NCBI GenBank assembly: GCA_015277795.1
Contig: CP063848.1
Span: 2,728,001 to 2,792,000, forward strand
Source of the DNA: Massilia sp. UMI-21
GTDB lineage: Bacteria > Pseudomonadota > Gammaproteobacteria > Burkholderiales > Burkholderiaceae_D
Reading direction: 5' to 3'
Length of the DNA stretch: 64,000 nt
This document shows positions 19,999-28,568 of this stretch, one piece after another. The translations under genes and the position numbers were made by a program. Under the pieces are notes generated by a model, which was not told where the DNA came from, ran no database searches, and saw nothing but the letters and a program-made list of their open reading frames with translations. The number at the start of each line of letters is the position of its first letter. The first letter of the stretch is position 1.

Positions 19999-21039
19999 TC
20001 AGATCATCGCGATCGACTGCTCGGCCAGTTCCAGCAGCCTGGCGCAGTTGGCGCTGCGTTCGCCGTACTCGCGCCAGGCGCTGGTGCGCGCGAGTGCCTG
20101 CCACTGGCGCAGGGCGTCGCCGTTCATGTCGACAATCTGGGCGCCGGTCGACCGGTACAGGGCGGCCACGTTGGCGTCGTCCGCACGGGCGGCGTTCAGC
20201 GCGAAGGCTTCCAGCCCGGCGCCGACCGCCATGATCGCGGCCTGCTGTGGCTTGCTCATGCGGTCGAACACGGTGCGCGACATCATCAGGGGCTCGAACA
20301 TGAACCAGTAGGCGCCGCCGCGCGCCGTGGTCAGGGCGCGGCTCGCTTCCTGCAGGCGGAACGAAATCAGCGAGGTCGACGAGGTCAGGGCCGCGTCGAG
20401 CGCGCCGCTCTTCATGGCCGCCTGGATCTCGTTGGACGGCATGTTGACCACGGTGGCGCCGGCGTCCGCCAGCAGCCGGTCCATCTCGTGCGAACCGCCG
20501 CGCACCTTCAGCCCCGCCACGTCTTCGGGGTGCAGGATCGGCTTGCCGCGCGAGGCGACGCCGCCGGCCTGCCAGATCCAGCTCACCACCACCAGGCCCT
20601 GCTCGAGCAGGATGCGGGTCAGCTCGCGCCCGACCGGGGCGTTCTTCCACGCGTAGCCTTGCTCGTAGGAGGTGACCAGGCCCGGCATCAGGCCGATGTT
20701 CGCTTCCGGGGCTTCCGCGCCGGCATACGACAGCGGCACCAGGGCCAGGTCCAGGCCGCCGCTGCGCAGCGCCCCGATCTGGGCGTTCGGGGCCATCAGG
20801 CGCGAGTCGGGATAGATCGTGAATTTCAGTCCGCCGCGGGTGCGCCGTTCGACGTCGGCCGCGAACATGCGGCACAAGCGGTCACGGAAATCGCCTTCGG
20901 CGATGCTGCCGCTGGGGAACTGGTGAGAGATCTTCAGGTTGTCTGGCTGCGCCCATGCGGACTGCATCCAGAGGGGGCTGGTCGCGATTGCGCCCAGCAT
21001 CGTCCTACGGGACATCGCTGTCCTGTTCATTACCGACAT
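19999..21039 (-). CDS. TRAP-type C4-dicarboxylate-like transporter binding protein (DctP family)
   Basis: A 346-residue periplasmic protein. The N-terminus has MSRRTMLGAIATSPLWMQ and AWAQ, a signal peptide with a paired arginine that could be Tat-dependent. The mature protein contains LKISHQFPSGS, the conserved LKVRGGSHEMDRLL block, and the NEIQAAMKSGALDA segment typical of DctP. It would bind an organic acid for a TRAP transporter, but no DctQ or DctM gene lies in this window. The third methionine (21039) is chosen because GGAGG is 6 bp upstream; the ATG at 21045 abuts the GGAGG directly. Confidence 0.85.
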   Translation of the reverse strand: MSVMNRTAMSRRTMLGAIATSPLWMQSAWAQPDNLKISHQFPSGSIAEGDFRDRLCRMFAADVERRTRGGLKFTIYPDSRLMAPNAQIGALRSGGLDLALVPLSYAGAEAPEANIGLMPGLVTSYEQGYAWKNAPVGRELTRILLEQGLVVVSWIWQAGGVASRGKPILHPEDVAGLKVRGGSHEMDRLLADAGATVVNMPSNEIQAAMKSGALDAALTSSTSLISFRLQEASRALTTARGGAYWFMFEPLMMSRTVFDRMSKPQQAAIMAVGAGLEAFALNAARADDANVAALYRSTGAQIVDMNGDALRQWQALARTSAWREYGERSANCARLLELAEQSIAMI

Positions 21040-21129
21040 ACACATCCTCCAAGATGTTGAAACGGACTGCCTTCGCGAATCGTGGCCGCCTCGTCGAGCG
21101 GGAGGCCATCGTTCGTTGTAGCGGGTACA

Positions 21130-21157
21130 AGAATATTCCTGCCATATCTATTGTCAA
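21130..21157 (-). promoter_or_regulatory. Promoter of the DctP-family gene
   Basis: On the minus strand TTGACA (21157-21152) and TATTCT (21135-21130) are separated by 16 bp, about 90 bp before the start codon. Confidence 0.45.
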
Positions 21158-21254
21158 GCAGAATCTTATAGATTTGGCACATAGTCCAACGTCAGGGCGG
21201 GAGTATGGGCCCGCCGCCCCGACGCCGTCTTGATGCAGTCTGGAGGAGGCTTGA

Positions 21255-21485
21255 TTATCCTTTCGGGTCCGGATGCCGGCACATCGCGCACCGGGCGCCG
21301 CGTTCGGCGCGGTAGTAGCGCGAGCCGATGAAGATGGCGGCCGACACCACCGACCAGGCCAGCGATTCGCGCCAGCCGGTCGCGAAGGCTTCGCCGCGCA
21401 GGAACACGTCGACGGACGCCAGGAGGGCGAACATCGAGCTTGCCGCCAGCAGGTACTGGCCGCTCCAGTAGATCAGTCTTTGCAT
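21255..21485 (-). CDS. Small two-helix membrane protein
   Basis: A 76-residue protein starting MQRLIYWSGQYLLAASS, with hydrophobic segments at about 5-27 and 39-56 and a basic tail containing ERGARCAMCRHPDP, a CxxC pair. GGGAG lies 6 bp before the ATG. It begins 16 bp after the hydrolase stop codon and probably ends the same operon. I do not recognise the family. Confidence 0.6.
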   Translation of the reverse strand: MQRLIYWSGQYLLAASSMFALLASVDVFLRGEAFATGWRESLAWSVVSAAIFIGSRYYRAERGARCAMCRHPDPKG

Positions 21486-21501
21486 CGCATGCTCCCAGGG
21501 T

Positions 21502-22485
21502 CTACAGCTGCTCGAGGAAACGGCGGACGGCATCCGCCACCGCCTCCGGCTGGTCGATCATGGCGAAATGGCGGGCCTTGTCGATCGCTTCGACCTCCAG
21601 GCGCGGCGTTCCCGCCATCAGCTCCCGATAATACGCAAGCTTGTCGGCTGCGCGCATGTTGTTCAGGGCCGCGGCGTCGGGCGCGTAATAGGGCGCCAGC
21701 ACCAGCACCGGCGCGCGAATGGCGGACAGCTGCGGGCGCAGGTCGCGCGCCAGCACCGCGCCGACATAGGCGGCGACGGCAGCCGGATCGCTGCGCGCGG
21801 TCAGCCGCGCCGCATCGTCGGCGCGGCCCATGTCGACCATGCCGATGCTGCGCATGTATTGCTGCTGCTGGGCGGCGAAGGCCGCGCCGTTCATGGCCGC
21901 CATGCGCTGGCGCATCGATTCGGCCAGCGCCGCGCGCTGTGCCGGGGGCGTGTCCTCGGTGCGCGGCATGACCGGCAGGCCGTCGATGCTGACCACGCCG
22001 CCGATGCGCTCCGGGAGCTGCTCGGCCAGGGCGAGCGCCAGGGTGCCGCCGAGGCTGTGCCCGACCAGCACCGGCTTGGCCAGCTTGCGCGCGGAGATCA
22101 AGCCGGCCAGCGCGGCGCGACTGGCCTCGAACGGGTCGCCGTCGACGGCCGGACGGCCGTCGAAGCCGGGCAGGGTGACCACGTACACGCTGTGGGTCGG
22201 TGCGAAGTCGCGCACCATCTGCTGCCACACCCAGCCGCCGGTGGACAGGCCCGGGATCAGGACCAGGGCGCGCGCGCCGCTGCCGTGGCGCTCGACCAGC
22301 ATGCCCCCGATCTCGAAGCGTTCGGCGGGCGCGGGCGCGGCGGCGAAGCGGTTGGGCGCCTGCCGGGCCTGACCCTGCGGCGCCGCCTCGGCGGCGAAGG
22401 CCGGGGCGGCGCCGGGAAGGGCTGCGGCGAATACTGAGGCAAATGCTGCGGCAAATGCCGCGGCGAACTTCGAGGACGCTTTCAT
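21502..22485 (-). CDS. Secreted alpha/beta hydrolase
   Basis: A 327-residue protein with an Ala-rich signal peptide (MKASSKFAAAFAAAFASVFA, cleavage near AFA). The nucleophile elbow is GHSLGG (Ser at about residue 144), preceded by the oxyanion region ALVLIPGLSTGGW and followed by a late catalytic histidine in DKARHFAMIDQPE. It is a lipase/esterase-like enzyme of the periplasm or outer face with unknown substrate. AGGAG stands 5 bp before the start, which overlaps the stop of the upstream repressor gene by 4 bp (ATGA), so translation is probably coupled. Further upstream codons in this frame belong to the shadow of the repressor gene. Confidence 0.85.
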   Translation of the reverse strand: MKASSKFAAAFAAAFASVFAAALPGAAPAFAAEAAPQGQARQAPNRFAAAPAPAERFEIGGMLVERHGSGARALVLIPGLSTGGWVWQQMVRDFAPTHSVYVVTLPGFDGRPAVDGDPFEASRAALAGLISARKLAKPVLVGHSLGGTLALALAEQLPERIGGVVSIDGLPVMPRTEDTPPAQRAALAESMRQRMAAMNGAAFAAQQQQYMRSIGMVDMGRADDAARLTARSDPAAVAAYVGAVLARDLRPQLSAIRAPVLVLAPYYAPDAAALNNMRAADKLAYYRELMAGTPRLEVEAIDKARHFAMIDQPEAVADAVRRFLEQL

Positions 22486-22685
22486 GCTGGCTCCTGGTCG
22501 GGGGTGAAGATCGATTCGATCGGTAACTGGAACAGTCTGGAAATGGCGAAAGCAAGGGGCAGGCTCGGGTCGTAGCGGCCGGTCTCGATCGCGTTGACGC
22601 TCTGGCGCGACACGTCGAGCATCTCGGCCAGCTCGGCCTGGCTCCACCCGCGCCCGGCGCGCAGGGTTCTGATGTGGTTGTTCAT
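22482..22685 (-). CDS. Small XRE-family repressor
   Basis: A 67-residue protein that is essentially one helix-turn-helix: RTLRAGRGWSQAELAEMLDVSRQSVNAIETGRYDPS, then LPLAFAISRLFQLPIESIF. This is the compact Cro/CI-like type usually encoded next to a small membrane protein. It overlaps both neighbours by 4 bp (ATGA junctions), so membrane protein, repressor and hydrolase are one transcription unit. It probably autoregulates through the CTTGAC/GTCAAG palindrome upstream of the operon. Confidence 0.85.
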   Translation of the reverse strand: MNNHIRTLRAGRGWSQAELAEMLDVSRQSVNAIETGRYDPSLPLAFAISRLFQLPIESIFTPDQEPA

Positions 22686-23068
22686 CGGTCGAGCAGCTTG
22701 CGCACCAGTTGCACCAGGGCGGTGGCGCCGCACAGCACGCACCACACGACGAACATCGACAGTTTCGGGTAGCCGGCGGTCTCGAGGAACCCGTAACTGA
22801 AGGTCAGGCCGGCGGTGATGGCGGCGGCCAGGGCGACGTTTTCCAGCAGGCGCATGCGCACGTATTCGTCGATCCGGCCGAAGTGACGCGCGATGGCCCA
22901 CAGCGCCAGCGCAAAGCCGATCATCGGCGACAGCAAGACCAGGGTGCGCCCCAGGCCCTCGCCCATCGGACGCCCCCAGCGGATGGCGGCGAGCAGCAGC
23001 ACCGTGTACAGCGCCAGCGCGCCCATCAGCTCGCGCATGTACGCCTTGCCGACCCGTTTTTCGTGCAT
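22682..23068 (-). CDS. Four-helix membrane protein paired with an XRE repressor
   Basis: A 128-residue protein with four hydrophobic segments (about 16-33, 46-62, 80-98 and 103-120) separated by short charged loops such as RHFGRIDEYVRMRLLEN. No catalytic motif is visible. Pairs of this kind of membrane protein with a minimal XRE regulator occur widely, and the membrane protein may sequester or sense for the regulator; that is inference. GGAGG lies 5 bp before the ATG, and it is the first gene of the operon. Confidence 0.7.
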   Translation of the reverse strand: MHEKRVGKAYMRELMGALALYTVLLLAAIRWGRPMGEGLGRTLVLLSPMIGFALALWAIARHFGRIDEYVRMRLLENVALAAAITAGLTFSYGFLETAGYPKLSMFVVWCVLCGATALVQLVRKLLDR

Positions 23069-23093
23069 GACATCCTCCGTGAAGTAAAGTATG

Positions 23094-23129
23094 CTTGACA
23101 TCGTAGTCAAGGAAACTAGACATGTCAAG
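23094..23129 (-). promoter_or_regulatory. Promoter with overlapping palindromic operator of the XRE operon
   Basis: The inverted repeat CTTGAC-6-GTCAAG occupies 23094-23111, and a third GTCAAG half-site is at 23124-23129. On the minus strand the third half-site supplies a TTGACA -35 hexamer, and 17 bp further is TACGAT as -10. A second overlapping pair is TTGACT and TTACTT, also 17 bp apart. A repressor bound here would block RNA polymerase. Confidence 0.6.
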
Positions 23130-23219
23130 CTCCCTTTACATCGTCCCTGCATTTTTATGCAGGGCGCAAACTCGACTACAATGCCGCTCCTTCCCGTTCG
23201 CCGCATGCACCCATTCCCG

Positions 23220-24473
23220 ATGACCCAGCAGCCCAGCCAACCCCACCGCGTCTCCGTGATCGGCGGCGGCCCCGCCGGCCTGATGGCGGCCGAAACCCTG
23301 GCCGCCGGCGGCGTGCAGGTGGACGTCTACGACGCCATGGCATCCAGCGGCCGCAAGTTCCTGCTGGCCGGGAAGGGCGGCATGAACATCACGCACTCCG
23401 AGCCGCTGCCGGCCTTCCTCCGGCGCTACGGTGCGCGCGAACCCGAGGTCGCGCGCTGGCTGGCCGATTTCGGGCCGCAGGCGCTGCGCGACTGGATCCA
23501 TGGCCTTGGCATCGAGACCTTCGTCGGCAGTTCTGGGCGGGTGTTTCCGTGCGAAATGAAGGCGGCGCCGCTGTTGCGCGCCTGGCTGCACCGGCTGCGT
23601 GAAGCCGGGGTGCGCTTTCACATGCGGCATCGCTGGCTGGGCTGGCAGGACGGGCGCCTGCGCATCGCCGCGCCCGAGGGCGAGATCGGGGTAGAAGCCG
23701 ATGCGACCGTGCTGGCCCTGGGCGGCGCCAGCTGGGCCAGGCTGGGTTCGGACGGCGCCTGGGTGCCGCTGCTGGCCGACAAGGCGGTGGAGGTGGCGCC
23801 CTTGCTACCGTCCAACTGCGGCTTCGACGTCGACTGGAGCGCGCACTTCAGCGACAGGCATGCGGGCGCGCCCCTGACCACGGTCGCCATCGGCTGGCGC
23901 GGGCTTGACGGCACGCTCGACAAGCGCCAGGGCCAGTTCGTGGTCACCCAAACGGGAATCGAGGGCAGCCTGGTGTATGCCGTCTCGGCGCCGCTGCGCG
24001 ACCAGATCGCCCGCGACGGCAGCGCCACCATCTGGCTCGACCTGCTGCCCGACCTCGACCCCGCGCGGGTCGCGCGCGAAGTGGCGCGGCCGCGCGGCTC
24101 GCGCTCGATGTCGAGCCACCTGCAGGGCCGCCTGGGAATCAAGGGTGTCAAGGCCGGACTGCTGCACGAATGCCTGTCGAAACAGGATTACGCCGATCCG
24201 GACCGGCTGGCGGCCGCGCTCAAGGCGCTGCCGCTGGTGCTGCGCCGCCCGCGCCCGATCGACGAGGCGATCAGCAGCGCGGGCGGGGTGCGCTTCGACG
24301 CACTGGCGCCGGACAGCACCATGCTGCGCGCGCTGCCCGGCGTGTTCGTGGCGGGGGAAATGGTCGACTGGGAGGCGCCGACCGGCGGTTACCTGCTCAC
24401 CGCCTGCTTCGGCAGCGGCCGCGCCGCCGGGCGCGACGCGCTGGCCTGGCTCGGGCTTACTCCGAAAAAGTGA
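23220..24473 (+). CDS. FAD/NAD(P)-dependent oxidoreductase, HI0933 family
   Basis: A 417-residue flavoprotein with the dinucleotide motif VIGGGPAGLMAAETL near the N-terminus, the family motif GRKFLLAGKGGMNITHSE, and the C-terminal FAD contact FVAGEMVDWEAPTGGYLL. Related proteins are annotated as BaiN-like or HI0933-like oxidoreductases; the substrate is unknown. Three in-frame ATG codons (23181, 23205, 23220) precede the domain. I use the last, which gives the normal N-terminus, but none has a clear ribosome site. Its end overlaps the convergent DUF2807 gene by 17 bp. Confidence 0.85.
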   Translation: MTQQPSQPHRVSVIGGGPAGLMAAETLAAGGVQVDVYDAMASSGRKFLLAGKGGMNITHSEPLPAFLRRYGAREPEVARWLADFGPQALRDWIHGLGIETFVGSSGRVFPCEMKAAPLLRAWLHRLREAGVRFHMRHRWLGWQDGRLRIAAPEGEIGVEADATVLALGGASWARLGSDGAWVPLLADKAVEVAPLLPSNCGFDVDWSAHFSDRHAGAPLTTVAIGWRGLDGTLDKRQGQFVVTQTGIEGSLVYAVSAPLRDQIARDGSATIWLDLLPDLDPARVAREVARPRGSRSMSSHLQGRLGIKGVKAGLLHECLSKQDYADPDRLAAALKALPLVLRRPRPIDEAISSAGGVRFDALAPDSTMLRALPGVFVAGEMVDWEAPTGGYLLTACFGSGRAAGRDALAWLGLTPKK

Positions 24474-25263
24474 CCGCGCCGCTGCCGGTGCGGCTGACGC
24501 TGCGCTCGGCCGGATTGCCGACCACTTCGATATCGCCGCTGCCCGAGATCGAGGCCGCGACCTTCTCGCGCGCATGCACCGTGCTCCGGCCGGAACCGGT
24601 CTGGCTGACCTGGACGGTCTCGGCGCGCAGGTGGCGCGCATCGAGTTCGCCCGAGCCGCTGGCGTTGGCGTGCAGTTCGTGGGTGCTGCCGACGATGGTC
24701 ATGTGTCCCGACCCGGTGAGCAGCGCGTCGAAGCGCGCGATGCCGGCGCCGCCGTTCAGGTCGAGTTCGCCATTGCCGCTGAGGGCCGCGTCCACCTCGC
24801 GAAAACGCCCGTTGAAGCGCAGGCTGCCGCGGCCTTCCATGCGCACTTCGATGCGTTCGCCCGAAAAACCGTTGACCGTGCTGTCGCCGCTGCCGTCCAC
24901 CGTGACGCTGTCCAGGCCGGGCAGGACCAGGTCGACCTGGAGCGGGTGGCGGCGGCTCAGCACCATGCCGCGGATGCCGATGTGCAGGACGGCGCCGTCC
25001 GCGCTGATGTCGACATTGTCGAGCAGGCGGGTTTCGCCGCGCACCTTGAGCGAAGGCGTGGCGCCATAGCGCAGTGTCAGGTTGATCGGGCCCTCGAGGT
25101 CGACGGCCTTGACGCCGGCCGGCACTTCGCGCGTCTCGCTCGCCACCCGGCGGCCCTCGGCGGCCGCGGTCACGCCATTGGCGCGCAGCGCGGCGTAGCT
25201 CAGGCCGATCAGGACAAACGCCAGCAACAGCAGGCTGAACCCGACTTTCAGCAATGCCCGCAT
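24457..25263 (-). CDS. DUF2807 (head GIN domain) protein
   Basis: A 268-residue protein with an N-terminal hydrophobic anchor (about 5-26), then a repetitive right-handed beta-helix. Its rungs are rich in G, S and D: GSGDSTVNGF, GNGELDLNGG, GSGHMTIVGS, GSGELDARHL and GSGDIEVVGN. This is the DUF2807 adhesin-like domain, likely periplasmic and anchored. It follows the HAAS-domain gene by 2 bp and is in the same operon. DUF2807 domains often occur next to HAAS/DUF1700 proteins, which points to a shared envelope role. Confidence 0.85.
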   Translation of the reverse strand: MRALLKVGFSLLLLAFVLIGLSYAALRANGVTAAAEGRRVASETREVPAGVKAVDLEGPINLTLRYGATPSLKVRGETRLLDNVDISADGAVLHIGIRGMVLSRRHPLQVDLVLPGLDSVTVDGSGDSTVNGFSGERIEVRMEGRGSLRFNGRFREVDAALSGNGELDLNGGAGIARFDALLTGSGHMTIVGSTHELHANASGSGELDARHLRAETVQVSQTGSGRSTVHAREKVAASISGSGDIEVVGNPAERSVSRTGSGAVTFSE

Positions 25264-25266
25264 GGT

Positions 25267-26064
25267 TCAGGCTCCCTTCAGCAGCGACAGGTTCATGTTG
25301 AGGTAGCGCCGCAGTCCGACCAAGGTGTACCTGGTAATCACCAGCGACACCAGGAACAGCAGGATCCCGCCCAGCAGCATGGCCAGGCCGAACAGGGTCT
25401 GGGTGGTACGCGACTCGCCGTCCATGTCGGTGGTGATCTGGATGCCGGCATCGGCGACCTTCTCGGCGCGCCGGATCACCACCGAGGAAGCGGCCGCCTC
25501 GTCCGGGTCGTCCTGGGCGTCGGCGTCGGCGTCGGGCAGGCGATCCTCCTCGATATGGATGCCCTGCTGGCCGATCGAGACGCGGGTGCGCCCGTTCTCG
25601 ATCCGTTCGCGGCGCTCGCCGGATTCGAGGACCTCGATCCGGTGCAGCGGATTGTTCAGGATCAGCTCGTTGGCGCCGGCCAGGCCGCTGGCCGTGATGG
25701 CGATGCCCGACACGTAGAAGCCGAGCGCGGTGCCGTAAACGGCCACCAGCAGCGAGGCGTACACGGCGGCGGGAATCGCCATGAACAGGTTGAAGACCAG
25801 CAGGCCGGCGCCGGCCACGACCATGCGCAGCGCATTCGCGGGCGACTTCTTGTCGTTGAACGCACTCAGGTGGGCGCTGGCGCGCAAGCTCACCGCCACC
25901 TTGCGCGGGTCGCCCAGCTCCTCGGCGATGCTCCTCTCGGTGCGTCCGGCCGCCATGCCGTCCACGAAACGCTGCTCGTACCAGGCCAGGGTCTTGGCCT
26001 GGGTGGCCGGCGGCAGGCCGCCCATGGCGCGCTTGAGCGCATCGAGATATTCCAGTTTGCCCAT
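25267..26064 (-). CDS. DUF1700/HAAS domain membrane protein
   Basis: A 265-residue protein. Residues 1-70 form the HAAS alpha-helical domain (EYLDALKRAMGGLPPATQAKTLAWYEQRFVDG is represented by MGKLEYLDALKR and the following YEQRF). Two hydrophobic segments follow near 90-145 and another near 230-250, with a charged extracytoplasmic loop between. HAAS proteins are thought to act in membrane signalling, usually with a PadR regulator; no PadR gene is seen here. The gene lies 2 bp before the DUF2807 gene and 12 bp after a small 50-residue gene. Confidence 0.8.
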   Translation of the reverse strand: MGKLEYLDALKRAMGGLPPATQAKTLAWYEQRFVDGMAAGRTERSIAEELGDPRKVAVSLRASAHLSAFNDKKSPANALRMVVAGAGLLVFNLFMAIPAAVYASLLVAVYGTALGFYVSGIAITASGLAGANELILNNPLHRIEVLESGERRERIENGRTRVSIGQQGIHIEEDRLPDADADAQDDPDEAAASSVVIRRAEKVADAGIQITTDMDGESRTTQTLFGLAMLLGGILLFLVSLVITRYTLVGLRRYLNMNLSLLKGA

Positions 26065-26076
26065 GTTGTGCGGTTC

Positions 26077-26229
26077 CTAGTGATGTGCGAGGACGGGAAT
26101 CGCACCGATCGCCAGCGCGGTGGCCGGCGCCGAGCCGCCGATGAGTTCGGGCTGGACCAGCACGGCCGTGCTGGCCGCCACCAGCATGACCAGGGCCAGG
26201 GCGCGCACGCCGAGTCGGAAGTTACGCAT
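26077..26229 (-). CDS. Small 50-residue hydrophobic protein leading the HAAS-DUF2807 operon
   Basis: An ATG at 26229 opens a 50-codon frame: MRNFRLGVRALALVMLVAAS, then STAVLVQPELIGG, ending VLAHH. The first 27 residues look like a signal anchor or signal peptide, and a second hydrophobic stretch follows (ATALAIGAIPVLA). It ends 12 bp before the HAAS gene on the same strand. No family is recognised. The frame is short, so its reality rests on membrane-like composition and operon position; no strong ribosome site precedes it. Confidence 0.5.
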   Translation of the reverse strand: MRNFRLGVRALALVMLVAASTAVLVQPELIGGSAPATALAIGAIPVLAHH

Positions 26230-26259
26230 GTTATTCAATCCGTCAGACCTGTTTCGATG

Positions 26260-27678
26260 CTATGAGCTTACGGAAGGGGACGCAGCCGCGCCATCACCGT
26301 GCGACAGGCTGCGTTTTTCGCGGGGCAGGGCGCGGTAGGCGCCGATAAGCTTCGCCGCCGCCAGGCCGCTGCGTACCGCGGTTTCCAGCGTGGCCGGGTA
26401 GTCGCTGGCGGTGTAGTCGCCCGCCAGCACCAGCCCCGGCAGGGGGGTAGCGCCCGCCGGCCGCGCCAGGTCCGGGGTGCAGGAGAAGGTCGCGCGCTTT
26501 TCCGTGATCACCCGCGACCAGCGCGGCGCCGCCAGCTCCGGCCGGCGCAGGTCCTGCGCCAGCTGGGCCGCGATGGCGGATGCGAGCGCATCCTGCTCGA
26601 GTGCGGCGGCCTCGCCGGCGGCGCTGACCACCACCGCGAGCAGCCCCGGCTGGGCGGCGTCGAGCTGGCCCCGATCGAAGACGAACTGGCCCCAGCGCCC
26701 GCCGGCCGGATCGTCCAGCAGCGCATGGAAGGGCAGGTCGAGGCGCACGGCCGGATCGTATTGCAGGTAGCAGGTGGCGATCGGTTCGTAGGCCAGGGCC
26801 GCCAGCTGCTGCGCGAGCGCCGGCGCGAGCGGTGCGATCAGGTCGGCCGATTGTGTCGCCGGGGTGGCCAGCACCACGGCGTCGACGTGCCGCGCGCCGT
26901 TCGAGAGCGTGAGCTGCCAGCCGCCTGCGGTGGCGGTGATGCCGGTGGCCTTGACCCCGGTCAGCACCTGGCCGCCATGTGCTTCGACGTAGCGCGCGGC
27001 GGCCTGTGGGAACAGGGCGCCCATGTCCATGCGCGGCAGCAGCATGTCCGAGGCGGCGCGGCGCTTGGCGCCGAGGCTGTCGCGCAGGACGGCCAGGAAC
27101 ACCTTGGCCGACGCGCGTTCCGGCGGGGTGTTCAGCGCCGCGATGCACAGCGGATGCCAGAGCAGGCGGTTCAGGCGCGGGGTCTGGTCGAAACGGGCCA
27201 GCAGTTCGGCGACCGTGCAGTCCTGGTACAGCACCCAGCCCATCCAGCGCGCGGTGGTGGTGAAGCGCGCCAGTGCGAGCTTGTCCTCGCGCGCCAGGCC
27301 CTTGGCGCGCAGCAGGGCGCCGAACAGGTGCAGCGGCGCGGGCCAGTGGGGGGCGAGGAAGTCCATGCCGCCGCTGCCCTCGGGATAGCGCATCTGCACC
27401 GGCAGGCGCAACAGGGCGGTCTCGGGGTCGATCCCGACCTGGCGCAGCAGGCCCAGGGTCTCGCCATAGGCGCCCAGCAGGATGTGCTGGCCGTTGTCGA
27501 GGGTGGTGCCCTTCAGTTCGCCCCCCAGCTCGACCGCGCGGGCCCGCCCGCCGAGACTGCGCGCGCTTTCCACCAGGCCGACCCGGACGCCGGCGGCGGC
27601 CAGCGCGACGGCGGCGGCGCAGCCGGCCCAGCCGCCGCCGACGACGGCGACCTCGAACCCGCCACTAGGTGCGGACAT
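26260..27678 (-). CDS. hpnE: Hydroxysqualene dehydroxylase HpnE
   Basis: A 472-residue flavoprotein of the amine-oxidase/phytoene-desaturase fold. FAD binding is by VAVVGGGWAGCAAAVALA, followed by SLGGRARAVE; the C-terminus has LVLAGDYTASDYPATLETAVRSG (landmarks GDYTASDYPATLE). HpnE reduces hydroxysqualene to squalene, the last step of the HpnC-HpnD-HpnE route. The start overlaps the end of hpnD by 14 bp, so the two are translationally coupled. It is followed on the same strand by the small-protein/HAAS operon after 30 bp. Confidence 0.92.
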   Translation of the reverse strand: MSAPSGGFEVAVVGGGWAGCAAAVALAAAGVRVGLVESARSLGGRARAVELGGELKGTTLDNGQHILLGAYGETLGLLRQVGIDPETALLRLPVQMRYPEGSGGMDFLAPHWPAPLHLFGALLRAKGLAREDKLALARFTTTARWMGWVLYQDCTVAELLARFDQTPRLNRLLWHPLCIAALNTPPERASAKVFLAVLRDSLGAKRRAASDMLLPRMDMGALFPQAAARYVEAHGGQVLTGVKATGITATAGGWQLTLSNGARHVDAVVLATPATQSADLIAPLAPALAQQLAALAYEPIATCYLQYDPAVRLDLPFHALLDDPAGGRWGQFVFDRGQLDAAQPGLLAVVVSAAGEAAALEQDALASAIAAQLAQDLRRPELAAPRWSRVITEKRATFSCTPDLARPAGATPLPGLVLAGDYTASDYPATLETAVRSGLAAAKLIGAYRALPREKRSLSHGDGAAASPSVSS

Positions 27679-28498
27679 AGGTTTTCCAGGCCAGCCACAG
27701 CTTGCGCAGCGGCGTGAGCGAGATGCGCTGGTTCAGCACCTGGAAGTTCTCTCGCGCGATTTCATCGAGCAGGGTGCGGTAGATCGCCGCCATCATCAGC
27801 CCCGGGCGCTGGGCGCGCCGGTCTTCCTTCGGCAACAGGGCCAGCGCTTCGTCGTAGGTGCGCTGGGCGCGCTCGTTCTGGAAACGCATCAGCGCCTCGA
27901 ACTTCTCGCCGTGGCGGAAATTCAGGATGTCGGCCGCCGTCACGTTGAACTGCTGCAGTTCGTTGACCGGGATGTAGATGCGGCCCTTGCGCGCGTCGTC
28001 GCCGACGTCGCGGATGATGTTGGTGAGCTGGAAGGCCAGGCCGAGCTTCTCGGCATAGGCCAGGGTCTGCGGGTTGCTGTAGCCGAAGATGCTGGCCGAC
28101 AGGATGCCGACCACGCCCGCCGCCCGCCAGCAATACTTCTGCAGGCCGGGGAAGTCGAGGTAGCGGCTCTGGTCCAGGTCCATCTCCATGCCGTCGATGA
28201 TCGCCTGCAGGTGCTGTTCTTCGAGCCGGTAGGCGGCGACGTGGGGCTGCAGCGCCTGGGTCACCGGGTGGGTCGGGCTGCCCTTGTACATGGTCGACAC
28301 CTCGGTGCGCCACCAGGCCAGCTTGATGCGGGCGACCGAAGCGTCGGAGGTGTCGTCGACGGTATCGTCGACCTCGCGGCAGAAGGCGTACAGCGCGGTG
28401 ATCGCGCGGCGGCGCTCGGGCGGCAGGAACAGGAAGCTGTAGTAGAAACTGGAGCCGCTTTGGACCGTCTTTTGCTGGCAGTATTCGTCGGGGGACAT
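27665..28498 (-). CDS. hpnD: Presqualene diphosphate synthase HpnD
   Basis: A 277-residue all-helical prenyl-condensing enzyme. It has SSFYYSFLFLPPERRRAI at the N-terminus, the first aspartate motif in FCREVDDTVDDT and the second in IIRDVGDDARKGRIYIP. It joins two farnesyl diphosphates to presqualene diphosphate. The second condensing enzyme, hpnC, lies upstream on the same strand with a 183-bp gap that contains an intergenic repeat. Confidence 0.93.
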   Translation of the reverse strand: MSPDEYCQQKTVQSGSSFYYSFLFLPPERRRAITALYAFCREVDDTVDDTSDASVARIKLAWWRTEVSTMYKGSPTHPVTQALQPHVAAYRLEEQHLQAIIDGMEMDLDQSRYLDFPGLQKYCWRAAGVVGILSASIFGYSNPQTLAYAEKLGLAFQLTNIIRDVGDDARKGRIYIPVNELQQFNVTAADILNFRHGEKFEALMRFQNERAQRTYDEALALLPKEDRRAQRPGLMMAAIYRTLLDEIARENFQVLNQRISLTPLRKLWLAWKTYVRT

Positions 28499-28568
28499 GT
28501 ATTTATTCTTCGTTGCTGATGGCGTGGTATGCGCTGCGAATCCGCTATCTTAGCCGATGCGGCCACGG

